In this document: piece after piece, positions 16,195 through 24,186 of the stretch | Numbering within the stretch: the stretch's first letter is position 1 | Layout of the letters: the number at the start of each line of letters is the position of its first letter | Program-made: the position numbers and the translations under genes | Notes under the pieces: model-generated | Seen by the model: the letters and a program-made list of their open reading frames with translations, nothing else | What the model was told of the DNA's origin: nothing | Database searches by the model: none | Source: Actinomycetota bacterium | GTDB taxonomy: Bacteria; Actinomycetota; Acidimicrobiia; Acidimicrobiales; MedAcidi-G1 | DNA length: 52,607 nt | Assembly: GCA_014381945.1 (NCBI GenBank) | Contig: JACNKQ010000020.1 | Location: 1-52,607 of the forward strand | Direction of reading: 5' to 3'

Positions 16195-17412
16195 ATGGTC
16201 GGCGGTCCCCGCAGGAAGAAGTCAGCGAAGATGTCGACCGAGGCGATCCACGCGGGCGAGATCCACGACGCCTCGGGTGCGCACATCGCTCCGATATTCC
16301 AGACGTCCACGTTCACCTTCGACGACATGGCTGCGATCGAGGCCCGCTCTGCCGGTGACTCGGATGCCTACATGTATTCCCGGGGCGGCAACCCTTCGCG
16401 GACTGCACTGGCGCAGAAGTTGGCGGCCCTCGAGGGAGGGGGCCTCGTCGATGGAGAGGCCCGTGCCGAGATCTTCGCTTCGGGAATGGCTGCCATCACG
16501 GCTGCCCTCATGGGCATGGCAAGGGCCGGCGACCACATCGTCACCCAGCAGGTGCTCTACGGATCAGCCGACCACCTCATCGCCGACGTCCTGTCCGGGT
16601 TCGGGGTCACCAACACGCGACTTCCCGGCCTTGCGCCCGACGATCTGGAGGCCGAGCTGACCCGGCGACCAGGGACGGCGGTCGTCTACCTCGAGACGCC
16701 GGCGAATCCGACGATGGAGCTGATCGACATAGCCGAGACCTGTGGGATCGCACACGCCTTCGGTGCCCGGGTGGTGGTCGACAACACGTTTGCAACGCCG
16801 GTGCTCCAACGGCCCCTGGAGTTGGGCGCCGACGTGGTGGTCCACAGCACCACCAAGTTCATCAACGGCTTCGGGACGGTGATCGGCGGGGCGGTGGTGA
16901 GCGCCGACGCTGACCTTATGGACGACGAGATCGCCAGGCTGATTCGCTACACCGGCGGGGTTCCCAGCCCCTTTGACTGTTGGCTGACCAACCTGGGGCT
17001 CAAGACCCTGCCGTTGCGGATGGAGCGCCACTGCGACAACGCCATGGTCGTCGCACGGTTCCTCGAGGACCACCCGGGGGTTGTCGACACGTTCTATCCC
17101 GGCCTTGTCGAGCACCCGCAGCACGAGCTTGCCCGCCGCCAGATGGACGGATTCGGCGCCATGATCGCATTCGACCTGGGCGACTACGAGTCGGCTGCCA
17201 GGTTCCTTGATCGTGTCGATCTCTGCGCTCTGGCCGTCAGCCTCGGGAACGTCGACACCCTGATCGAGCATCCGGCCTCGATGACCCATGCCGTGGTGCC
17301 GCCGGAGGAGAAGGCGGCTTCAGGCATCACCGACGGGCTGATCCGCATCTCGGTCGGCCTGGAGGACGTAGACGACATCGTCGCCGACCTCGAACAGGCG
17401 CTTGCCGGCTGA
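16195..17412 (+). CDS. Cys/Met-metabolism PLP enzyme (cystathionine gamma-synthase / methionine gamma-lyase family)
   Basis: Fold-type I pyridoxal-phosphate enzyme of trans-sulfuration. The PLP lysine is K221 in HSTTKFINGFG. Phosphate and ring contacts are Y61/R63 (YMYSRGGNP), the stacking Y122 (VLYGS) and D196 (VVDNTFATP). The cysteine typical of bacterial methionine gamma-lyases after LYG is Ser here, so gamma-lyase activity cannot be assumed; O-acetylhomoserine sulfhydrylase or cystathionine synthase/lyase are alternatives. ATG 16195 has a ribosome-binding site, but ATG 16231 is also possible. The methyltransferase chimera follows after 18 bp, so the two may be co-transcribed. Confidence 0.88.
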   Translation: MVGGPRRKKSAKMSTEAIHAGEIHDASGAHIAPIFQTSTFTFDDMAAIEARSAGDSDAYMYSRGGNPSRTALAQKLAALEGGGLVDGEARAEIFASGMAAITAALMGMARAGDHIVTQQVLYGSADHLIADVLSGFGVTNTRLPGLAPDDLEAELTRRPGTAVVYLETPANPTMELIDIAETCGIAHAFGARVVVDNTFATPVLQRPLELGADVVVHSTTKFINGFGTVIGGAVVSADADLMDDEIARLIRYTGGVPSPFDCWLTNLGLKTLPLRMERHCDNAMVVARFLEDHPGVVDTFYPGLVEHPQHELARRQMDGFGAMIAFDLGDYESAARFLDRVDLCALAVSLGNVDTLIEHPASMTHAVVPPEEKAASGITDGLIRISVGLEDVDDIVADLEQALAG

Positions 17413-17430
17413 GCGGATGGTTCGAATCCG

Positions 17431-18765
17431 ATGGTGAGACGGGGGCGTGTCCGGCCCTGCGGGAATGCGCCGGCGGTTCGGCAGCTGCCATGGAGGCAGG
17501 TCGAGAACCCCCACGGGACCCTTCCGGTACTCGACGTCGAGGGGGTCGAGACTATCCACCAGGCGTCGCTGCGGGTCCTGGAGGAACTCGGCATCGAGGT
17601 CTGGAGCGAGACCGCCCGGAATCTTTTCGCCGACGCCGGGGCGATCGTCGAGGGTGAGGTGGTCCGGGTCGGCAGAGAGGTAATCGAGGCAGCACTCGCA
17701 ACTGCTCCGGGTACCTTCACCATGACCTCGCGGAACCCCGCAAAGGCGCTCGACATCGGTGGCAACCGGATCGCCTTCGGCCTCGTGGCCGGGCCGCCTT
17801 CTGTGCACGACGAGGTGCGGGGTCGCCGTTCGTCGAACATGGACGACTACGAAAACCTCGTCCGCCTTGCCCACTACTTCAATGCGATCCACATCCTCGG
17901 CAACCAGGTCGCAGCACCGTTGGAGCTTCCGACCAACAACCGGCACCTCGACACCTACAACGCCAACCTGTCGCTGTCGGACCTCGCCTTCCACTGCACC
18001 GCCATCGGTCGTGGCCGCGCCCTCGACGGCATCAACATGGCGGCGATCGCCCGCGACATCTCCCTCGACGACCTTGAACAGTTGGCGGCATCACCGGGTG
18101 TAACGACGATTGTCAACGTCAACTCGCCACGGCGCTTCGACGAGGAGATGGTCAACGGGCTCATGACGATGAGCGAGCACGGCCAGCCGGTGTCGGTCAC
18201 CCCTTTCACGCTGATGGGGGCGATGAGCCCGACGACGCTGGGGGCGGGTCTCACGCAGCAGAACGCCGAGGCCCTGTTCGGGGTCACCCTCACGCAGCTG
18301 ACCCGGACGGGGGCACCGGTGCTGTACGGGGCGTTCACCTCCAACGTCGACATGCGCTCGGGCGCACCGGCGTTCGGCACCCCCGAGCACGCCAAGGCGA
18401 ACGTCGCATCGGGGCAGCTGGCCCGCCTGGCACGCCAGATCCCCTACACGGCGGCGATGCGGCTGATCCTGGGAGGCGAGCCGATCACGGCAGGGGATGC
18501 CCTGCACTGCGGTCTCGTCACCGAAACGGTCGCTGCAGGCGAGGTACGCGGCCGTGCACGCGAGGTCGCCCGATCCGTCGCACTCGGAGCGCCCATCGCC
18601 CTGGCCAAGGCGAAGGAGGCAGTGATCCGATCCAACGGCCTGCCGCTGGAGGAGGCGTACAGGATCGAGAACGAATGCTCCCGGGCGGTGATGGCCACCG
18701 AGGACGCCCGCGAGGGACCCAGGGCCTTCATGGAGAAGCGCCCACCCGAGTTCAAAGGGCGTTGA
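17431..18765 (+). CDS. chimeric protein: MttB-like methyltransferase N-terminus fused to enoyl-CoA hydratase C-terminus
   Basis: Residues about 30-332 match the trimethylamine/glycine-betaine methyltransferase (MttB) family without pyrrolysine: ASLRVLEELGIEVWSE, NMDDYENLVRLA, VNSPRRFDEEM, GAPVLYGAFTSNVDMRSGAP. Residues about 333-444 are instead the C-terminal half of a crotonase: RLARQIPYTAAMRLIL, GEPITAGDALHCGLV, ATEDAREGPRAFMEKRPP. The junction is at GQLARLARQIPY (about 18415-18445). The MttB C-terminal part of the barrel and the crotonase N-terminal oxyanion-hole part are both absent, so neither enzyme looks complete. An in-frame deletion joining two neighbouring genes, or an assembly chimera, explains this best. 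A functional fusion is less likely. ATG 17431 is the first start; translation could begin later. Confidence 0.85.
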   Translation: MVRRGRVRPCGNAPAVRQLPWRQVENPHGTLPVLDVEGVETIHQASLRVLEELGIEVWSETARNLFADAGAIVEGEVVRVGREVIEAALATAPGTFTMTSRNPAKALDIGGNRIAFGLVAGPPSVHDEVRGRRSSNMDDYENLVRLAHYFNAIHILGNQVAAPLELPTNNRHLDTYNANLSLSDLAFHCTAIGRGRALDGINMAAIARDISLDDLEQLAASPGVTTIVNVNSPRRFDEEMVNGLMTMSEHGQPVSVTPFTLMGAMSPTTLGAGLTQQNAEALFGVTLTQLTRTGAPVLYGAFTSNVDMRSGAPAFGTPEHAKANVASGQLARLARQIPYTAAMRLILGGEPITAGDALHCGLVTETVAAGEVRGRAREVARSVALGAPIALAKAKEAVIRSNGLPLEEAYRIENECSRAVMATEDAREGPRAFMEKRPPEFKGR

Positions 18766-18783
18766 CCCGGCCGACGCATCTCG

Positions 18784-18789
18784 TAGAGT
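18784..18789 (+). promoter_or_regulatory. possible -10 element (TAGAGT) for the PhyH operon
   Basis: TAGAGT lies 7 nt before a GTG (18797) that opens a 61-codon frame and 180 nt before the PhyH start. It is the only TAnnnT hexamer I noticed in the 204-bp gap. Confidence 0.3.
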
Positions 18790-18820
18790 CCGCGCTGTGA
18801 CCCGCACTGTGTCTCTTGTC

Positions 18821-18883
18821 GTTCTGCCTGATCTGCCTGTTCTGCCTGTTCTGCCTGTTCTGCCTGATCTGCCTGATCTTCCT
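18821..18883. repeat. 9-bp tandem repeat, 7 copies
   Basis: Units gttctgcct and gatctgcct alternate in runs, with the last copy reading gatcttcct. It occupies the gap between the chimera and the PhyH operon. In the GTG-18797 frame it would encode Val-Leu-Pro / Asp-Leu-Pro repeats. Confidence 0.95.
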
Positions 18884-18969
18884 GCGACACAGGCGCCCGG
18901 CCACGGATGCCCGGTCGGCGGGCCACCCGGTCAGAGGGCAGCCCAGCCACCTGGGAGGGAGGTTCACCC

Positions 18970-19836
18970 ATGGACGTGCTGACCGAGGCGCAGGTCGGGC
19001 AGTTCGAGCGGGAGGGCTGGCTGTTCCTCGCGGATGCCCTGCCTGCCGCCACCCTCGACGACCTGAACGCGCAGTTTGAAGCCTGGGTGGAGGAGAGCCG
19101 CAGCCATGGCGAGCCCTACGGCCTGACCTTCGACGGACGGCCCCGCTTCGACCTGGAGCCCGGCCACAACCCGGCGCAGCCTGCGCTCCGGCGGATCGCA
19201 TCACCGACGGAACTGTCAGATGCCTATCTGGCCGTGATGCGGTCCGGCCTCGCCGTCGATGCCACGGCAGAGCTCATCGGTCCGAACATCGAGTTCAACC
19301 ACTCAAAGGTCAATGCAAAGCAACCCGGGGCTGCAACTGCGGTGAAGTTCCACCAGGACCTGCTGTTCGAACTCCACACGAACGACTCGATGATCACCGT
19401 CCTCTACTTCCTCGACGACGTCACGCTCGAGAACGGGCCGCTGGAGGTGGTGCCCGGAAGCCACCGGGGCCCGTTGTACGAGCACTGGCAGAACGGAGTG
19501 TTCACGGGAACCGTCGGTGACGAGGTGGTGGAGATGGCGCGCTCCGAGGCGATCCCGTGCGTCGGACCGGCCGGGTCCGCCTGCCTCATGCACGGGCGCC
19601 TCCTCCACGGCTCAGGGCCCAACCTGTCGAACCGGCCACGGACCCTGTTCATCTCCACCTACCGTTCAGAGGACTGCCACCCGCTCGAGCCCAACCACGT
19701 TCCGAGCGAACACGAAGGCGATCTGGTCCGGGGCGCCCGCACCAACCGGGTCAGGTGCACCGCGATGGAGATGGCGTTCTCCGAGATTCCTACCGGTGCG
19801 TCATTTTTCGACCAGCAGGCCAAGGCGGAGATGTGA
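18970..19836 (+). CDS. PhyH-family Fe(II)/2-oxoglutarate dioxygenase 2
   Basis: Predicted hydroxylase or demethylase of a small molecule, 288 aa. The iron ligands are H128 and D130 (VKFHQDLLF) and H213 in LLHGSGPN, and the downstream arginines in SNRPRTLF supply the 2-oxoglutarate contact. The ATG at 18970 is preceded by a strong GGAGG ribosome-binding site, which decides the start over an in-frame GTG/ATG further up. Its stop overlaps the next gene's GTG by 4 nt, so it is coupled to the maleate-isomerase-like gene and the M24 peptidase. Substrate unknown. Confidence 0.9.
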   Translation: MDVLTEAQVGQFEREGWLFLADALPAATLDDLNAQFEAWVEESRSHGEPYGLTFDGRPRFDLEPGHNPAQPALRRIASPTELSDAYLAVMRSGLAVDATAELIGPNIEFNHSKVNAKQPGAATAVKFHQDLLFELHTNDSMITVLYFLDDVTLENGPLEVVPGSHRGPLYEHWQNGVFTGTVGDEVVEMARSEAIPCVGPAGSACLMHGRLLHGSGPNLSNRPRTLFISTYRSEDCHPLEPNHVPSEHEGDLVRGARTNRVRCTAMEMAFSEIPTGASFFDQQAKAEM

Positions 19837-20618
19837 GCGGCGCCGACATGGTGCAGCAACTCGGATTCGACACCGACGACGGCGTCGGCCCCAGGGCCCT
19901 GCTCGGCCTCATCGTCCTCGAGACCGACCGCACGGTGGAGGCGGAACTCCGCTCCCTCTACGGGGAGGGCGGCCTGGACGGTGTAGCCCACCACGTCTCG
20001 CGCATTCCGATGGAGGCGACCGTCACCGCCGAGACCCTGGCGGCGATGGAGGCGCACCTTCCCGTGGCCGCCGGGCTGCTCCCCACCGCCTTCGGGTTCG
20101 ACGCCATCGGTTACGCCTGCACCTCGGGGGCAACGCTCATCGGATCCGAACGGGTTGGGGAGGTGGTCGGTACGGTGCATCCGGGCGTCTCATGCACCGA
20201 CCCGATCGCTGCGGCCCTGGCGGCCTTCACAGCGCTCGGCGTCCGGTCGATCGGGCTCGTCACCCCCTACAACGCCGAGGTCACGCTGCGCATGGCCGCC
20301 CACTACGAAAAACGCGGCATCGGGGTGGCGGCTGTCGGCTCGTTCCTCGAGGAGGACGACAACGTGGTCGGGCGGATCACCGAGGCGTCCGTCGCCGACG
20401 CCGCCCGCCGGATCGGGGCGGAACCGGGGTGCGACGCCGTCTTCGTGTCGTGCACCAGCCTGCGGACCTTCGGGGTAATCGCCGAACTCGAGGCGGAGAT
20501 GGGCCGGCCGGTGGTGTCGAGCAACCAGGCCTTCGCCTGGCACCTGCTCCGGCTGGCCGGCATCGACGACGTGCTCCCTGCTCCTGGGTCGCTCTTCGGG
20601 CGCGGCCTGGCGACATGA
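19833..20618 (+). CDS. Asp/Glu racemase superfamily, maleate-isomerase/arylmalonate-decarboxylase-like
   Basis: Cofactor-independent isomerase or decarboxylase, 261 aa. The two active-site cysteines expected of the maleate isomerase group are present: C96 in GYACTSGAT and C207 in FVSCTSLRT. GVSCTDPIAAALAAF and LVTPYNAEV are also characteristic. GTG 19833 overlaps the PhyH stop by 4 nt, and the stop overlaps the M24 ATG by 4 nt. In aerobic pyridine or nicotinate catabolism maleate isomerase produces fumarate; whether that pathway exists here is not shown by the neighbours. Confidence 0.88.
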   Translation: MSGADMVQQLGFDTDDGVGPRALLGLIVLETDRTVEAELRSLYGEGGLDGVAHHVSRIPMEATVTAETLAAMEAHLPVAAGLLPTAFGFDAIGYACTSGATLIGSERVGEVVGTVHPGVSCTDPIAAALAAFTALGVRSIGLVTPYNAEVTLRMAAHYEKRGIGVAAVGSFLEEDDNVVGRITEASVADAARRIGAEPGCDAVFVSCTSLRTFGVIAELEAEMGRPVVSSNQAFAWHLLRLAGIDDVLPAPGSLFGRGLAT

Positions 20619-21790
20619 GCGACGTGGACGATTTCCCGCAGCGGGGATTCCCGGTCGAGGAGTACGAACGCCGGACAGGCGCCGCCCAGGCGCTGCTGGC
20701 CGAACGGCGACTCGACGCCCTGCTCGTGTGCACCGAGCCGGAAGTCCGCTACTTCACCGGCTTCCACACCTCCTTCTGGCAGAGCCCGACGCGTCCGTGG
20801 TTCGTGGTCGTGCCGCTGGAGGGTCGCCCGATCGCTGTCATACCGGGCATCGGGGGCGCGTCGATGGGGGAGACCTGGATCCAGGATGTCCGCACCTGGC
20901 CGGCCCCGCGTCCTGACAACGACGGGGTGACGCTTCTGGCGACGACCCTCCACGAGGTGGCGGGCACCGAGGGCCGGATCGGCGTGCCGATGGGCCATGA
21001 GACCCATCTGCGGATGCCGCTCGCCGACTGGGAGGCCCTGCAGGAAGCGACGATCGACGTCACCTACCACGATGCGACGGATGTCGTCCGGAGCCTGCGG
21101 ATGCACAAGTCCGAACTCGAGATCGCAAAGACGGCCCACGTATGCGGCATCGTCTCGGACGCCTTCGAGGGCATCCCGGACCTGCTGTCAGCCGGCATGA
21201 CCGAACGTGAGGCCTTCACCGCCTTCCGGATCGACCTCCTCCGACGCGGTGCCGACGATGTGCCGTACCTGGTGGGAGCCACAGGGCCCGGCTTCGTCGA
21301 TGTCATCAGGCAACCGTCCGACCGGGTGATCGGGGAGGGCGACCTGCTCATGTTCGACACGGGCACCGTCTTCGACGGCTACTTCAGCGACTTCGACCGC
21401 TATTTCGCCTTCGGGCATGCCGACACCGCCGCCCGACGGGCACACGAGACCGTGTGGGATGCCACCGAGGCCGGACTGGCAGTGCTCCGGCCCGGCATCA
21501 CCACCACCGAACTCTGGACGGCGATGGCAGACGTGCTCGACGCCGGTGGGTCACTGGGCAACGAGGTCGGGCGTCTGGGGCACGGTCTGGGCATGCAGCT
21601 CACCGAATGGCCGTCCAACACCCGCGACGACGACACGGTCATCACAGAGGGAATGGTCCTGACCCTCGAACCCGGCCTCACCTGGGCGCCCGGGTGCATG
21701 ATGCTCCACGAAGAAAATGTCGTGGTCCGCGAGGACGGCCCGGAGCTGCTCTCCGGGAGGGCCCCCCGGGAACTGCCCATCATCACCTGA
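20615..21790 (+). CDS. M24-family metallopeptidase (Xaa-Pro dipeptidase-like)
   Basis: Two-domain pita-bread enzyme, 391 aa: an N-terminal creatinase-type domain (LVCTEPEVRYFTGFH) and a catalytic domain. All five metal ligands are visible: D248 and D259 (FDTG ... SDFDR), H323 (LGHGLGM), E352 (TLEPG) and E367 (HEENVVV). The intact dimetal site argues against creatinase, which lacks metal. It may hydrolyse a C-N bond in a dipeptide or a modified amino acid. DMSP lyase DddP shares the fold and cannot be excluded from sequence alone. Start ATG 20615 overlaps the previous stop by 4 nt. Confidence 0.88.
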   Translation: MSDVDDFPQRGFPVEEYERRTGAAQALLAERRLDALLVCTEPEVRYFTGFHTSFWQSPTRPWFVVVPLEGRPIAVIPGIGGASMGETWIQDVRTWPAPRPDNDGVTLLATTLHEVAGTEGRIGVPMGHETHLRMPLADWEALQEATIDVTYHDATDVVRSLRMHKSELEIAKTAHVCGIVSDAFEGIPDLLSAGMTEREAFTAFRIDLLRRGADDVPYLVGATGPGFVDVIRQPSDRVIGEGDLLMFDTGTVFDGYFSDFDRYFAFGHADTAARRAHETVWDATEAGLAVLRPGITTTELWTAMADVLDAGGSLGNEVGRLGHGLGMQLTEWPSNTRDDDTVITEGMVLTLEPGLTWAPGCMMLHEENVVVREDGPELLSGRAPRELPIIT

Positions 21791-21814
21791 GGCCCAGGGC
21801 CGCCAGGTCTGCGA

Positions 21815-21820
21815 TACTTT
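21815..21820 (+). promoter_or_regulatory. possible -10 element (TACTTT) for the lipoprotein protease
   Basis: TACTTT ends only 4 nt before the ATG at 21825 and there is no ribosome-binding site, so the protease gene may be transcribed separately, perhaps leaderless. Confidence 0.35.
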
Positions 21821-21824
21821 CAGC

Positions 21825-23366
21825 ATGCGCCCACACTTCGTCTTCCTGGCGACGGCCGCCCTCCTGGTCGGATGTACTGCTGCCGATGATCCTGCCGGTC
21901 AGGGCCTGATCCAGGAGCAGGCGGCTGCCGTCGAGGCACTCCAGACACAGGTTGCCGACCTCGAGGCGCGTATCGCTACATCGACGGCTCCGCCCACAAC
22001 CACCTCCACCACGGCTGCCCCCACGACAAGCCTCCCGGTGCCCCTACCTGCAGCCGCCGACGTGTTCGCCGCGGCCGCACCGTCGGTCGTCTTCATCGAG
22101 GTTCCGGACGGGACCGGCAGCGGCGTGGTACTCGCCGACGGGTGGGTCGTCACCAACGCCCATGTCGTCGGTCGATATCCCACGGTCCGCCTCTTCACAG
22201 CAGTCGGCGAGGTCACCGACGTACCGGTCCATGCCAGGGACTGGCTGCACGACCTGGCGCTGGTCGGACCCCTACCCGTGTCGGTGTCCGACGAACTGCC
22301 GGCCCTCGACCTCGAAATGGCTGAAGCCCCCAGTGTCGGCGAGGCCGTCTACCTGGTGGGATTTCCGGGAGAGGTCGAGGCCGACCCCGACCCAACCATG
22401 ACCGCCGGGATACTGAGCCGGCAGAGACGCCAACCTTGTCTCGACGTCACCTTCCTCCAGGTCGATGCCCTGATCGCCGGTGGGCAGAGCGGCGGCGCAC
22501 TATTGGACCAGAGCGGCAACCTGATCGGAATCTCGGGCCTTGGCGGATTCACGGATTGGAACTTCGGACTGGTGTTCTCTGCCGGAGACGCCGCCAGGGT
22601 CCTGGCGCCGATGTCCGCCGGGGAGGAACCCGAGGGCGAGTCGACGGCCACGAAGCGGCTCGGCGCGGTCGTGGACTACTACGACAGCCAGGCGTTCCTC
22701 GTAACCATCACCGAGCAGGTGCCGACCCTGTCGGTCAGTGCCGAGGCGATTTCCGGCGCCGACATCTGGCTCGGCATCGACAGCCCGGACGGGTACCCCC
22801 CGATGCCGGTGACAGCCGTCGACGAGGTCGACTACCTGCTGGGCGCCTACGGCGAGGAAGAGGAGGAGCACCTGTACTTCGAGGACCTCAACCTCGAAGG
22901 GGAAGGTGAGACCCTCGAGGTGAGCCTCCTGCCGGGCCGCTACGTGGTGTCGCTCGGCTACTGGTCATCCGCCGACACCGAAGCCATCGAGGTGGTTTCC
23001 TCCCACCTCCTGGTCCCCCTTCCCGATGACGAAAATGGGTGGGACACGCTGCGGGCAGGCGACTCTGCGGTGGGGGACATCGGGCACCTGTACGACACGG
23101 ACCGGTTCCACATCGAGTTGGAGGCCAACGAGCAGATCAGAATCCAGGTCGACTCCCTCGGCGACCCGGTCATGAGCCTGTACCTAGACGACTACCTGGT
23201 CGCATCGAACGATGACGCCGGTACGGGCCTGTACGGGGCCGGCGCATCGATGGTCGTGGTGGCACCCGCTACCGGCACCTACGATCTCGACCTGGGGATG
23301 ATCGGCGAGGTCCCGGCCGGCTACCTCGTCCAGGTACAGCCCGGCGAGGACGAGCCCTGCCGGTGA
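21825..23366 (+). CDS. exported lipoprotein with trypsin-like serine protease and C-terminal beta domains
   Basis: The 513-aa protein begins with a lipoprotein signal (LLVGC, lipid cysteine C17), then a short coiled-coil-like stretch (residues 28-50) and a Thr/Pro-rich linker. The chymotrypsin-fold domain has the full triad H113 (TNAHVV), D143 (WLHDLAL) and S222 (GGQSGGAL), resembling HtrA/DegP but without an evident PDZ domain. From about residue 285 there are two beta-rich modules similar to bacterial pre-peptidase C-terminal domains (DSAVGDIGHLYDTDRFHIE). It should act outside the cytoplasmic membrane, for example in surface quality control. It appears functionally unrelated to the flanking catabolic genes. 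Confidence 0.9.
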   Translation: MRPHFVFLATAALLVGCTAADDPAGQGLIQEQAAAVEALQTQVADLEARIATSTAPPTTTSTTAAPTTSLPVPLPAAADVFAAAAPSVVFIEVPDGTGSGVVLADGWVVTNAHVVGRYPTVRLFTAVGEVTDVPVHARDWLHDLALVGPLPVSVSDELPALDLEMAEAPSVGEAVYLVGFPGEVEADPDPTMTAGILSRQRRQPCLDVTFLQVDALIAGGQSGGALLDQSGNLIGISGLGGFTDWNFGLVFSAGDAARVLAPMSAGEEPEGESTATKRLGAVVDYYDSQAFLVTITEQVPTLSVSAEAISGADIWLGIDSPDGYPPMPVTAVDEVDYLLGAYGEEEEEHLYFEDLNLEGEGETLEVSLLPGRYVVSLGYWSSADTEAIEVVSSHLLVPLPDDENGWDTLRAGDSAVGDIGHLYDTDRFHIELEANEQIRIQVDSLGDPVMSLYLDDYLVASNDDAGTGLYGAGASMVVVAPATGTYDLDLGMIGEVPAGYLVQVQPGEDEPCR

Positions 23367-23388
23367 GGGGCATGGGCGGGCCCTCCGG

Positions 23389-24186
23389 ATGAGCGTCGAC
23401 ACCCACTTCCGTATCGACGGTGGGGGAACGCGCACGCCGCTGGTCCTGCTGCACGGGGCCGGGCTCGACCTCACGATGTGGGACAGGGTCGTCGCTGCCC
23501 TGGCGGCGGACCGGAAGGTGGTGCGCTTCGACCTGCTCGGTCACGGCCAGACCGTCGATCCTCCCGGCGGGCGTTCGATCGAGGAGTACGTCGCACAACT
23601 CCTCGGGGTCGTAGAGGCCACGGGAGCCGGCAGACCCGACCTTGCGGGCCTCTCGATGGGCGGGATGGTCGCCCTCGGCACTGCCGCAAGGCACCCGGAA
23701 TCCTTTCGGCGGGTGGCGCTTCTCAACACCGTCTTCGACCGGACACCGGAACAGAAGGCCGGGAACCGCGAGCGCCTTGCCGCAACGGAAGCAGGCGGGA
23801 TGGCCGCAGTCGCCGACCTGGCCATCGATCGGTGGTTCACCCCCGACTGGCAGGCAGCGCACCCCGTGGATGCAGACGCCGTCCGCAACAAACTCCTCGC
23901 AAACGACCCCGCCGCCTACCTGAAGGCATACGGGCTGTTCATCGAGGGTGACCCGATCATGCCTGGGGGTGCGGGCGCCATCACCGTGCCGACGCTCGTC
24001 ATGACCGGCGAACTCGACTCCGGGTCCACGCCGGCCATGACCCGCTCGCTCGCAGCACGCGTTGCGGACGGGCAGGCTGTGGTTCTACCCGGACTCCATC
24101 ATCTGCCTCCGATCGAGGCGCCCGAAGCCTTCGCCCTCAACCTGCTCGACTTCCTCGATTCGCCCGACAAGGAGACCCTCCAATGA
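23389..24186 (+). CDS. alpha/beta hydrolase (PcaD/enol-lactonase-like)
   Basis: The 265-aa esterase/lactonase-fold protein has oxyanion motif LLHGAGLDLTMW, nucleophile elbow S89 in GLSMGG, an acid in TGELDSG and the catalytic histidine in PGLHHLPPIEAPE. The start at ATG 23389 lacks a strong ribosome-binding site. The stop overlaps the aldehyde dehydrogenase ATG by 4 nt, so hydrolase and dehydrogenase probably act in sequence, for example opening a lactone or ester and oxidising the released aldehyde. The substrate is not known. Confidence 0.87.
   Translation: MSVDTHFRIDGGGTRTPLVLLHGAGLDLTMWDRVVAALAADRKVVRFDLLGHGQTVDPPGGRSIEEYVAQLLGVVEATGAGRPDLAGLSMGGMVALGTAARHPESFRRVALLNTVFDRTPEQKAGNRERLAATEAGGMAAVADLAIDRWFTPDWQAAHPVDADAVRNKLLANDPAAYLKAYGLFIEGDPIMPGGAGAITVPTLVMTGELDSGSTPAMTRSLAARVADGQAVVLPGLHHLPPIEAPEAFALNLLDFLDSPDKETLQ

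Noticed and set aside
20615-21790. Creatinase, which would supply sarcosine to the sox operon
   Set aside because: All five dimetal ligands of M24 metallopeptidases are intact, whereas creatinase is metal-free and lacks them.
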